Assembly (NCBI GenBank): GCA_019454705.1
Contig: JACFNS010000020.1
Coordinates: 1 to 15,025 of the forward strand
Length of the DNA: 15,025 bases
From: Taibaiella sp.
GTDB lineage: Bacteria; Bacteroidota; Bacteroidia; Chitinophagales; Chitinophagaceae
Direction of reading: 5' to 3'
Under the pieces are notes generated by a model. It was not told where the DNA came from, did no database searches, and was given only the letters and a program-made list of their open reading frames with translations. Shown here piece after piece: positions 8,108 to 15,025 of this stretch (its first letter is position 1; every line of letters begins with the position of its first letter). A program made the position numbers and the translations under genes.

Positions 8108-9778
8108 ATGAGAAACAGAATTTTACTTGCATTATTTATCCTGGCAACTTTTGGCGTAAGGGATGCGAAAGCACAATGCTCTACAACTTATGTACCTGCC
8201 ATGACATGTGCATACGGCGATTTGATTAACAGTTTCACATTAAACAGCATTACATCTACAGGTAATGGAAGCGGTTGTGCCAGCAATGCTTATGGTTTTT
8301 ATACAACGCCTACGTGGTTGCTGGTGCCGGGCACTACATACAGTTGGTCAGCCACAGTGGGTGGCGGCAGCTGGAGCCAGGGATTTGGCGTATGGATAGA
8401 TTTTAATAATAATGGCGTGTTTGAATCCAGCGAAGGCGCAGTTTCATCAGGCACCTCTACCACGCCCAGCGGTTCTATAACTATCCCTGCCAACGCGGGC
8501 GGGCAGGTACGCATGCGTACACGTTGTTCTTATGCATATACTTTTAGCACTAGCGACCCTTGTACTGATTATCACGGCTTTGGCTGGGGAGAGACAGAAG
8601 ATTACATTGTTACAATCTGTAAGGCTCCAACCATAGATGTGCAGCCAAAAGACACTTTTGCATGTGATGGTGGTGGTGCAGCATTCATGATTGCTGCTAC
8701 TAATGCCGGTAGCTACCAGTGGCAACAAAATGCAGGTTCGGGCTGGACAAATGTCACAAACGGAACTACTTTCAGCGGGGCCACATCATCTACACTGTCT
8801 ATTTCAAACGCGCCCTCTACTATGAACCTTGCTTCATTCCGTTGCATAGCCATAGCGTCATGTGCCAATAATGTAAGGGATACATCTGAGCCCGCTGTCT
8901 TAACTATACTTCCCAATACCGAAATAGTAGGTCAGACAATTAATGACACTTCCTGCATTGGCTTGCAAACACGTTTATTCGTAAAAAATGACGGCGTAAT
9001 AATAAACAGGAGGTGGCAGATATGGAGTGATAACGACAACATGTTTGTAGACATAACCGGTAATCCTTTTGTAAATATGGGTGATACCCTATTGATTCAA
9101 AACATTCCAGATACGCTGAACGGTGCATTAATACGCTGCATAGTAGAAGGTGTATGCGGATGGGATACGACCAAGCAAATACCACTCGTAGTAAATGCAG
9201 TACCAGAAGTTATTACAGCTCCATCAGATGTCACCTTGGATCCCGGCCAGGTGGCTACCTTCCAGGTTGTTGCAGCAGGTGTTGGTGTACACTATCAATG
9301 GCAGGCAGGTTATAATGATAGTTTTGCCAATATTAATGATGGTGGTATTTATAAAGGTGTGAAAACTGACAGACTTACTGTGTATGGTGTATCGCGCGTG
9401 CAAGATGGGTTCCAGTTCAGGTGCATTGTAAAAGGTAGCGGTAGCTGCGCAGTAGAGCCCGACACAAGCAACTTTGGTGTACTGTATGTGAACCCCGCAG
9501 TATCTGTACAGGAAATGGCATCTGCTAATATCGTAACAGTATTCCCTAATCCGGTTTCAGGCAACGAAATAATTGTTCGGGCTGAACATAACAGCCAATT
9601 TGTAGCTGGCGAATATAAAATAGTGGATAAGCTGGGCAAAGTGGTAAGTACAGGTAAACTAAACCCAACCGGTAACACAACTGTAAACATCAGTAACCTT
9701 GCCAGCGACATATATACCGTACAGGTGTACGATGAAAACAATGTCAAATCACGTGCAGTCAGGTTTACAAGATTATAG
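8108..9778 (+). CDS. Secreted GEVED-domain protein with Ig-like domains and T9SS type A sorting domain
   Basis: The protein has 556 residues. It starts with a signal peptide (hydrophobic LLALFILATF, likely cleavage after AKAQ at residue 23). The region of about residues 65-175 is a GEVED domain: it has the acidic loop DFNNNGVFES at 98-107, which looks calcium-binding, and GETEDY at 161-166. One or two Ig-like domains follow, with SYQWQQN and YQWQAGY strands and paired Cys. The last 80 residues, from about 477, carry VFPNP, a DKLGKVV strand and a final VRFTRL, typical of the Por secretion tail recognised by the type IX system. A surface-bound or secreted adhesin-like or carbohydrate-associated protein is likely; the ligand is unknown. 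The upstream in-frame start at 8036 was rejected because the signal peptide starts here. From 8930 onward it is homologous to the next gene. Confidence 0.88.
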   Translation: MRNRILLALFILATFGVRDAKAQCSTTYVPAMTCAYGDLINSFTLNSITSTGNGSGCASNAYGFYTTPTWLLVPGTTYSWSATVGGGSWSQGFGVWIDFNNNGVFESSEGAVSSGTSTTPSGSITIPANAGGQVRMRTRCSYAYTFSTSDPCTDYHGFGWGETEDYIVTICKAPTIDVQPKDTFACDGGGAAFMIAATNAGSYQWQQNAGSGWTNVTNGTTFSGATSSTLSISNAPSTMNLASFRCIAIASCANNVRDTSEPAVLTILPNTEIVGQTINDTSCIGLQTRLFVKNDGVIINRRWQIWSDNDNMFVDITGNPFVNMGDTLLIQNIPDTLNGALIRCIVEGVCGWDTTKQIPLVVNAVPEVITAPSDVTLDPGQVATFQVVAAGVGVHYQWQAGYNDSFANINDGGIYKGVKTDRLTVYGVSRVQDGFQFRCIVKGSGSCAVEPDTSNFGVLYVNPAVSVQEMASANIVTVFPNPVSGNEIIVRAEHNSQFVAGEYKIVDKLGKVVSTGKLNPTGNTTVNISNLASDIYTVQVYDENNVKSRAVRFTRL

Positions 9779-9803
9779 TATCAATATATTTATCTTATTA
9801 AAT

Positions 9804-9836
9804 AAAAGAGAGGCTACATAATGTAGCCTCTCTTTT
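9804..9836 (+). terminator. Intrinsic terminator after the GEVED-domain gene
   Basis: A perfect inverted repeat, AAAAGAGAGGCTACAT at 9804-9819 and its complement at 9821-9836, can form a stem of about 15 bp with a 3-nt loop, ending in a T-run. It starts 25 bp after the stop codon and separates this gene from its downstream paralogue. Confidence 0.88.
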
Positions 9837-9973
9837 TATTAGCTATCAGTTATACTTATGTTAATTTAATTTAATTTAACTGCTTTTTAATGTTCTAAAT
9901 CGTCAGCTATGGCTACAAAACCCTAAATTGATATACGAAATATAATTAAACTATCATGTAAACATCTAAGATT

Positions 9974-11623
9974 ATGTCTTTACAAAAAATATATGCTCTG
10001 TGCATATTCTCTGCACTTGGTATAAGCGCGGCAGCACAAACTACATGTGAAATAACCGGCACTACACCCGGCGAAGCTTGTTTCGGCACGAGTGGCACTG
10101 TGAGCGCAACAGGCAAGCCAGGTAACACTATAAAATGGTATGACCAAATGACAGGCGGCAACCTTTTGCATACAGGGGCTACATACACAGTAAATAATGT
10201 AACCACACCTTCAGTTTATTATGCAGAAGCATCAGACGGTGGCGTTATAGTGCAGGACAGTATCAATACACTTACTCCCAACAACGGGCAGGCGGGTGCT
10301 TATTTCGATTGCAAACCCCTAACCGATATGAAAGTAACCGGTTTCAACTTTGTGCCCCGGTCTTCAGCGACATTCACAGTCAGTATATATTTCAAAACAG
10401 GCACCTTTGTAGGCTCTGAAACAAACAGCAGCGCATGGACATTGTTAGGCACCTCATCCAGCTTCAGCGCGACAGCTAATGTACTCACTAACATACCATT
10501 GAGCCTATCACAACAACTTACAGCTAACCAAACCTATGCCTTTTATGTAATAGCATCAGGAGGTACGCTTGGATATACTAACGGCACCACACTTGGTGCC
10601 ATTGTAACATCCAACAGCGATATAGAAGTATACCAGGGCAAGGGCTCCGGTGGATTGTTTTCATCCTCCCTGTTCACAGTCAGGACATTTTCGGGTACTA
10701 TCCGCTACGAAAAAGGTTCTATGTGCGTGAGCCCCCGCGTGGGTGTGCCATTAACCACCATTGACTACACCGAGGTTACAGGGCAGAAAACTGTAGACAG
10801 TACTTGCAAAGGATTGCCTACTAACTTGTACGTTGCTACCAAGGGAGATATACTTAATTACAAATGGCAGATATACGACCAATCATCGATGAGCTTTGTA
10901 GATATTACAAGTATGCCTTTTGTTAACAATGGAGACACTTTGTATGTCCTCAGCTCTGAAGATACGCTGAACGGCGCTATAATCAGGTGCATCACCGAAG
11001 GCAAATGTGGAGATGACACCTCGGCAGACATGACAATGGTGGTATCTCCGTTACCATCTTTTGTTACACCACCACAAGACCAAACACATGAACAGGGTGA
11101 AACAGCAATCTTCTCTGTTACAACAGCGGGGGTGGGCATCAGCTACCAGTGGCAGGTTGGGTACAACGAATCATTTGCCAATATTAATGATGGCGGCATA
11201 TACCAAGGCGTAAAAACTAATAAACTGACTATTTCCGGAGTATCGCGCGCACAAGACCAATTCCAGTTCAGGTGTATCATAAAAGGGAGCGGCAGTTGTG
11301 CTACAGAACCTGATACCAGCAACTTCGGAGTATTGTATGTTAACCCTCCTGTATCTGTCAATACTACCAATCTTGATGCAGGTATCGCACTCTACCCCAA
11401 CCCTGCCGGCGGCAATGACATAATAGTTAAGCAATCGGCGAATGGAAATATAACCGGGTACAGGATTACTGATAAACTGGGTAGGATAGTTGGTGCAGGC
11501 AATACACAGCATACAGGCATTACACATATTAATATAACCAACCTGGCACCGGGAATATATACCTTACATGCGATAAGCAAGGAAAATACAACCACTGATG
11601 TAATTCGGTTTACAAGATTGTAA
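9974..11623 (+). CDS. Secreted Ig-like protein with T9SS type A sorting domain, paralogue of upstream gene
   Basis: The protein has 549 residues and a signal peptide with likely cleavage after SAAAQ at residue 22. Residues of about 25-95 form an Ig-like domain with TIKWYDQMTGG, a TYTVNNV strand and VYYAEAS. Residues of about 100-245 form a beta-rich domain (GFNFVPRSSATFTVSIYF, TYAFYVIASGG) that I cannot assign. From 10781 the protein is collinear with the C-terminal half of the upstream gene, including QWQxGYNxSFANINDGGIY and EPDTSNFGVLYVNP. It ends with a type A sorting domain (LYPNP, DKLGRIV, IRFTRL) from about residue 471. Export by the type IX system is inferred from that tail. The gene stands between two terminators, so it is probably transcribed alone. 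The function beyond surface binding is unknown. Confidence 0.87.
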   Translation: MSLQKIYALCIFSALGISAAAQTTCEITGTTPGEACFGTSGTVSATGKPGNTIKWYDQMTGGNLLHTGATYTVNNVTTPSVYYAEASDGGVIVQDSINTLTPNNGQAGAYFDCKPLTDMKVTGFNFVPRSSATFTVSIYFKTGTFVGSETNSSAWTLLGTSSSFSATANVLTNIPLSLSQQLTANQTYAFYVIASGGTLGYTNGTTLGAIVTSNSDIEVYQGKGSGGLFSSSLFTVRTFSGTIRYEKGSMCVSPRVGVPLTTIDYTEVTGQKTVDSTCKGLPTNLYVATKGDILNYKWQIYDQSSMSFVDITSMPFVNNGDTLYVLSSEDTLNGAIIRCITEGKCGDDTSADMTMVVSPLPSFVTPPQDQTHEQGETAIFSVTTAGVGISYQWQVGYNESFANINDGGIYQGVKTNKLTISGVSRAQDQFQFRCIIKGSGSCATEPDTSNFGVLYVNPPVSVNTTNLDAGIALYPNPAGGNDIIVKQSANGNITGYRITDKLGRIVGAGNTQHTGITHINITNLAPGIYTLHAISKENTTTDVIRFTRL

Positions 11624-11638
11624 CAATACAACTAACAT

Positions 11639-11669
11639 AAAAATAGCTGCGCTTTACGCAGCTATTTTT
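11639..11669. terminator. Bidirectional intrinsic terminator between convergent genes
   Basis: AAAAATAGCTGCG at 11639-11651 pairs with its exact complement at 11657-11669 around a 5-nt loop, giving a 13-bp stem flanked by A-runs and T-runs. It lies 15 bp after the stop codon of the plus-strand gene and 19 bp beyond the stop codon of the minus-strand cytochrome gene, so it can end both transcripts. Confidence 0.88.
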
Positions 11670-11688
11670 ATGTTCCTATATACCCTAA

Positions 11689-12687
11689 TCAAAAAATGAC
11701 AGGGATACTATTGTTATTGTGATAATCAATAATCGGCTGGTATGGGCCAAACTTGTGTTGGAATTCTGAAAAAGTATCAGCGAATGGGCCTCTGTCATAG
11801 TCGATAGGTTTATATTTCATTACCGGGTAATTGTCCACATTCCTTTTCAATGGCCGCTCATGTATCCTGTCGTCATTTACAAATGCAGCTACATCAATAG
11901 CTTCATGGTCGCTCAGGAATGGCTTATCCCATGTTGCTTTTTTATCGGGCATATTAGCCTTTATAAATTTTGCCATCTTGATAACCCTATGCATGCTCGA
12001 GCCTGAGGCGTAACTATCATCACCCCATAGCGGCGGATATATATATCCTGATGAATCGGGTTTCCACACCCCCTGCCCTTTGGTACCATGACATTCGCTG
12101 CAATGCAATGCATATATCCTGGCTCCGTTTTCTACATCGGCTGCCCTTGCAGGATAATCAAGTTCCAGTGCTCCGTCCCCATACACACGCTCGCCTGCCG
12201 GCACACCTGCCGATACCCATTTGACATAGCAGGCCATCGCCACCAGCTCTTTGCTGCCCAGCGGCAGGCCTACGCCGTTATGAGGACGTTCTATGCAATT
12301 ATTGATGCGTTCTTCCAGGGTAAGTATCCTGTTTTCCCTGCCACGATACTGCGGGTACCGGCCATGTGTGCTGAAAAAATTGAGCCCGAAAGGGCGGGTA
12401 CCGGCATCCAGGTGGCAGTTATTACAAGACATTTTGTTGTTCAGATTTTTGCTGACAATACCATCCGGGCCTATATAATATGGAGTATTGACTACCAGCT
12501 CCCTTCCATACCGAATCATTTCACCAAGTTCATTATCCGGAATATCGGCTGTATCAGGCGGAGTATGGATTTTTTGTGTTGTGTCATCCGTTTGGGCAAA
12601 TTGTTCTGCATCCCCACATCCTGCAATGACAATTGATGACATTACAACAACAGATACTATAAAAGACAATAAAACTAAAGACTTCAT
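11689..12687 (-). CDS. Diheme cytochrome c lipoprotein, TsdA-like (thiosulfate dehydrogenase/tetrathionate reductase family)
   Basis: The protein has 332 residues. A hydrophobic leader ends in lipobox IAGC with Cys24, so it is probably membrane-anchored on the periplasmic side or outer membrane. There are two heme c sites, CNNCH (88-92) and CSECH (196-200). Around heme 1 are GTRPFGLNFF, YPQYRGR and the segment RINNCIERPHNG; Cys131 in it corresponds to the unusual Cys axial heme ligand of TsdA enzymes. After heme 2 come GQG, YPPLWGDDSY and FIKANMP, as in TsdA. A Lys237-Met238 pair is a candidate for the heme 2 sixth ligand. TsdA couples two thiosulfates to tetrathionate, or runs the reverse; which direction applies here cannot be read from sequence. 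The start at 12687 was chosen because the in-frame start at 12729 adds a non-signal extension. The gene is divergent from the sulfotransferase-like gene. Family confident; substrate inferred. Confidence 0.85.
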   Translation of the reverse strand: MKSLVLLSFIVSVVVMSSIVIAGCGDAEQFAQTDDTTQKIHTPPDTADIPDNELGEMIRYGRELVVNTPYYIGPDGIVSKNLNNKMSCNNCHLDAGTRPFGLNFFSTHGRYPQYRGRENRILTLEERINNCIERPHNGVGLPLGSKELVAMACYVKWVSAGVPAGERVYGDGALELDYPARAADVENGARIYALHCSECHGTKGQGVWKPDSSGYIYPPLWGDDSYASGSSMHRVIKMAKFIKANMPDKKATWDKPFLSDHEAIDVAAFVNDDRIHERPLKRNVDNYPVMKYKPIDYDRGPFADTFSEFQHKFGPYQPIIDYHNNNSIPVIF

Positions 12688-12829
12688 ATTATTAAAGAGC
12701 CGGGGTTTTAAGCCGGCTTTAGAAAACATCTAAGTTAAGGGAAAAACAAGAATTTAAGGAAGTATAGCATAGCCCGTTTGATTTTGATATGGCTGACAGA
12801 TGCAGTATATTAAAGCAATAAATAAGGTT

Positions 12830-14353
12830 ATGAAAAAAAAGATATACTGTATTGCATTACTGATTATTTGCTTGCAATGCAAAATGTGGGGCCAGGTATT
12901 GCCCAAAGATTACGATACATTGAATTACAGGTTGGTAGGGTTCTCTGTACCTGAGAACAAACAAGCAACGGATTATTTGCTTGAAGTGCATGAATACTTT
13001 CCCCAAGACGTTGGAGGGTACGAATCAAAACCGTTATTCGAAATAAAACATCCAACTCATAGAATAATAACAACTGTCCCGGAGTTTGGCAAAAATTATA
13101 TGTGGCGGATAAAGTACTTGAAAAAAAAGAAGTCAATCGACTCAACTGATTATCACTTTTTTTCTACGGGCTATTCCCCGGTTATTGATACCAACAAATA
13201 CCGGTTGAGGATTATCGACAGTGCCGTAGAAAACCCGGGTATATATGTCATGTTAGACTTTATATCGGTGATTTACGATTTACAAGGCAACCCTCTCTGG
13301 TATTTACCCGAGTTACCTGTTGAAACTGATATCAATAAACAAACCAGGGACCTTAAGCCAACACAAGACGGCACATTTACTACAGTGTCCGGGTTAGGAG
13401 CCTATGAGTTTGACTATAATGGCAACCTGATATGGAAAGCACCCAACGATGGCAAAGTAAGTGGTGAAAAATCCGAATCATACCATCATGAATTCACAAA
13501 ATTGTCTAATGGCAACTATATGGTATGTGGCACTAAATCTACATTAAAAAAATTACCTGCCGGCCCCGGATTAGAAGAATTAAGGAAACGAAAAAAAGTA
13601 GAATTGCACGATGACGGCAATTACTACATAAATGTAAATACTGGTACACTCATAGAATATGACAGTAAGGGCAATGTAGTATGGAAATGGTTGTCTGAAA
13701 ACTATTTTTCAGATGACTATTTTTTCAAAAAGAAAATAAGCGGCCCCGGTGTCCACCTGGGTATGCACTTAAATGGTTTTGAATTTGACGAAAAAAACAA
13801 AGTAATCTATTTAAGCTTCAGAAATACCAACCAGATTGTAAAAATCGAATATCCTTCGGGTAAAATTTTACAACAATACGGGCAAGACATAAAAGATACT
13901 AGTGCTAATGAAAAACTATTTTATGGCCAGCATTGTATTCGAAAATCAAAAGATGGTAAGCTTTACCTGTTTAATAATAATACCGAAGAATTCAACCACG
14001 GCAAAGCAGATGTAGAGTCACAAAAAAATGTATCGTATGTATCAGTTTTCGAAGAGTCTGCTACAGCGCATGGTGGAATAAGAAAAATATGGGAGTTCTC
14101 CTGTGATATTGATTCAAATGCATCGGCGGGTGCAGGCCCGGGAGGCAGTACATACATGCTGGAAAACGGTGCCATATTAGTGGGTATGGGTGGGGTCAGC
14201 CGGATCTTTATTGTTAGTCCTGAAAAAAAAATAATCTGGAATGCCATACCCGAATTAAGCAATGACAATATGAAAACCACACATCCTATGAGACAATATC
14301 GTGCAAGCTATATCAATACAAATGAACTTGAAAAATATATATTTAGCCCATAA
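12830..14353 (+). CDS. Exported arylsulfate sulfotransferase (ASST)-like beta-propeller protein
   Basis: The protein has 507 residues with a signal peptide (KKK, hydrophobic IALLIICL, likely cleavage after MWGQ). There is a beta-sandwich-like N-terminal part, then propeller blades with repeated YDxxGNxxW strands (IYDLQGNPLWYL, FDYNGNLIWKAP, YDSKGNVVWKWL). This is the arrangement of bacterial ASST, which transfers sulfate between phenolic compounds through a sulfo-histidine. Candidate active-site residues are His219/His220 (SYHHEF), His313 (HLGMHLNGF), Arg331 (SFRNTN) and His368 (YGQHC). The His313-Arg331 spacing of 18 equals that of His356-Arg374 in the E. coli enzyme. His368 would be the nucleophile. 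No T9SS tail is present, so a periplasmic location is likely. Start 12830 was chosen over 12800 because the signal peptide begins there. Substrates are unknown. Confidence 0.82.
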   Translation: MKKKIYCIALLIICLQCKMWGQVLPKDYDTLNYRLVGFSVPENKQATDYLLEVHEYFPQDVGGYESKPLFEIKHPTHRIITTVPEFGKNYMWRIKYLKKKKSIDSTDYHFFSTGYSPVIDTNKYRLRIIDSAVENPGIYVMLDFISVIYDLQGNPLWYLPELPVETDINKQTRDLKPTQDGTFTTVSGLGAYEFDYNGNLIWKAPNDGKVSGEKSESYHHEFTKLSNGNYMVCGTKSTLKKLPAGPGLEELRKRKKVELHDDGNYYINVNTGTLIEYDSKGNVVWKWLSENYFSDDYFFKKKISGPGVHLGMHLNGFEFDEKNKVIYLSFRNTNQIVKIEYPSGKILQQYGQDIKDTSANEKLFYGQHCIRKSKDGKLYLFNNNTEEFNHGKADVESQKNVSYVSVFEESATAHGGIRKIWEFSCDIDSNASAGAGPGGSTYMLENGAILVGMGGVSRIFIVSPEKKIIWNAIPELSNDNMKTTHPMRQYRASYINTNELEKYIFSP

Positions 14354-14421
14354 ATACAGGCTTAATTAAAGGCAATTACTTATAGAAAAGACTTGAAATA
14401 AAACTGTGTTGTGTCAAACAA

Positions 14422-14450
14422 TTGTTAAATATTTTTCTTATTTTGCTTTG
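14422..14450 (+). promoter_or_regulatory. Candidate promoter of the last gene (TTG, 18 nt, TTGCTTTG)
   Basis: A TTG at 14422-14424 is followed after 18 nt by TTGCTTTG at 14443-14450, which matches the Bacteroidota -7 consensus TAnnTTTG except for one base. The spacing falls in the usual range. The start codon lies 41 nt downstream. The AT-rich surroundings make a chance match possible. Confidence 0.35.
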
Positions 14451-14491
14451 TATACTTTAAAAAATAATGAATATCCCTAATAGTAAATAAT

Positions 14492-15025
14492 ATGAAAAAA
14501 ATCAACCTGTACTTGATGAGCCTATGCCTTTTACTTGGTATAGGTGTGAAAGCTCAGACCACAATCCTGAGCGAAAACTTTAGCTCAGCTTCCGGAACTA
14601 CTCCTCCTACGGGTTGGGTGCAAAATTTCATTTCGGGCTCAACCAGTAATACCTGGTTTTTCAACAACCCCGGGGGCAGGACATTAACTTCCCCGATTTC
14701 GTCACCGGCAGCGGTATTTGACAGTGACTATTTAGGGTATTATGCATATTTCCATAATGTCGCCCTGGAGTCGCCATCGATGAACACAACCGGCAAAACT
14801 GTAGTACGGCTGAAATTTGACCATTACTTCTATAGGACCTACAACAGTTTTGACTCTGTTGCAGTAGAAGTTTATAATGGCAGTACATGGAATTATGTAT
14901 GGTCTAGCCGGTCAACCAGCACTATTTCCGGCAACATTGACTTAGACATAAGCGCCCATGCAGCTAACAAAAGCAGCACAAAGGTCAGGTTCAGGTTTGT
15001 GGGAGATTATAGCTGGTACTGGATA
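14492..15025 (+). CDS. Secreted protein with MAM/cleaved-adhesin-like domain, 3' partial
   Basis: The reading frame runs from the ATG at 14492 to the window end without a stop; 178 residues are visible. A signal peptide (MKK, hydrophobic LMSLCLLLGIG, likely cleavage after VKAQ at residue 22) is followed by ENFSSASG...PTGW, a typical start of the jelly-roll domains found at the front of Bacteroidota adhesins and peptidases. Further motifs are TLTSPIS, AYFHNVALESPSMN, VVRLKFDHYF, VEVYNGSTW and KVRFRFVGDYSWYW, with the alternating strand pattern of a MAM or choice-of-anchor domain. The missing 3' part probably holds repeats or a catalytic domain and a sorting tail, as in its neighbours, but that is inference. 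The start is clear because the signal peptide begins at this codon. Confidence 0.8.
   Translation, partial: MKKINLYLMSLCLLLGIGVKAQTTILSENFSSASGTTPPTGWVQNFISGSTSNTWFFNNPGGRTLTSPISSPAAVFDSDYLGYYAYFHNVALESPSMNTTGKTVVRLKFDHYFYRTYNSFDSVAVEVYNGSTWNYVWSSRSTSTISGNIDLDISAHAANKSSTKVRFRFVGDYSWYWI

Noticed and set aside
9861..9879. Short period-5 AT repeat (TTAAT units)
   Set aside because: It is only 19 bp of low-complexity sequence in an AT-rich gap, with no sign of function.
12088..12636. A 182-codon open frame on the plus strand
   Set aside because: It is antisense to the TsdA-like cytochrome, whose heme motifs and lipobox prove the minus-strand frame; the plus-strand product shows no family features.
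12698..12718. Hairpin AGCCGG...CCGGCT just upstream of the cytochrome start
   Set aside because: The stem is only 6 bp with a 9-nt loop and no T-run; it may affect the leader RNA, but the evidence is too thin to call a site.

Overview
The window looks like a chromosomal piece of a Bacteroidota genome, probably of the Chitinophagaceae/Chitinophagales type. Three things point there: type IX secretion (T9SS) sorting domains of both the CHU_C (type B) and Por-secretion-tail (type A) kinds, TAnnTTTG promoter boxes, and signal peptides ending in -AQ or -GQ. The lineage is inferred from these features and was not tested by a search.

Layout. Bases 1-5925 are the 3' part of one very large surface protein gene whose start lies upstream of the window. 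It consists of Ig/PKD-like modules in a 759-bp A-B-C super-repeat, then two tandem Ig-like domains, PKD-like domains and a CHU_C sorting domain. A bidirectional terminator separates it from a convergent small lipoprotein gene (5980-6534, minus). That gene and mtaB (6624-7901, plus), a tRNA ms2t6A37 methylthiotransferase, are transcribed divergently from two TACCTTTG boxes about 50 bp apart. Next come two adjacent genes for secreted proteins (8108-9778 and 9974-11623). They have unrelated N-terminal halves but clearly homologous C-terminal halves and type A sorting domains. A bidirectional terminator follows, then a minus-strand diheme cytochrome c lipoprotein of the TsdA (thiosulfate dehydrogenase/tetrathionate reductase) type (11689-12687). 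Divergent from it is an exported arylsulfate sulfotransferase-like beta-propeller protein (12830-14353). The window ends inside another secreted protein gene (14492 onward) with a MAM/cleaved-adhesin-like N-terminal domain.

How the genes fit together. Most appear to be single transcription units; three of the gene ends carry strong hairpin-plus-T-run terminators. The common theme is the cell surface: four exported repeat or adhesin-like proteins and two lipoproteins. mtaB is the only housekeeping gene. The cytochrome and the sulfotransferase-like protein both belong to families acting on sulfur compounds, but any joint role is speculation. I found no tRNA, rRNA, CRISPR array, transposase, phage gene or defence system, and no gene-free stretch longer than about 210 bp. 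The most unusual structure is the hierarchical super-repeat of the first gene.
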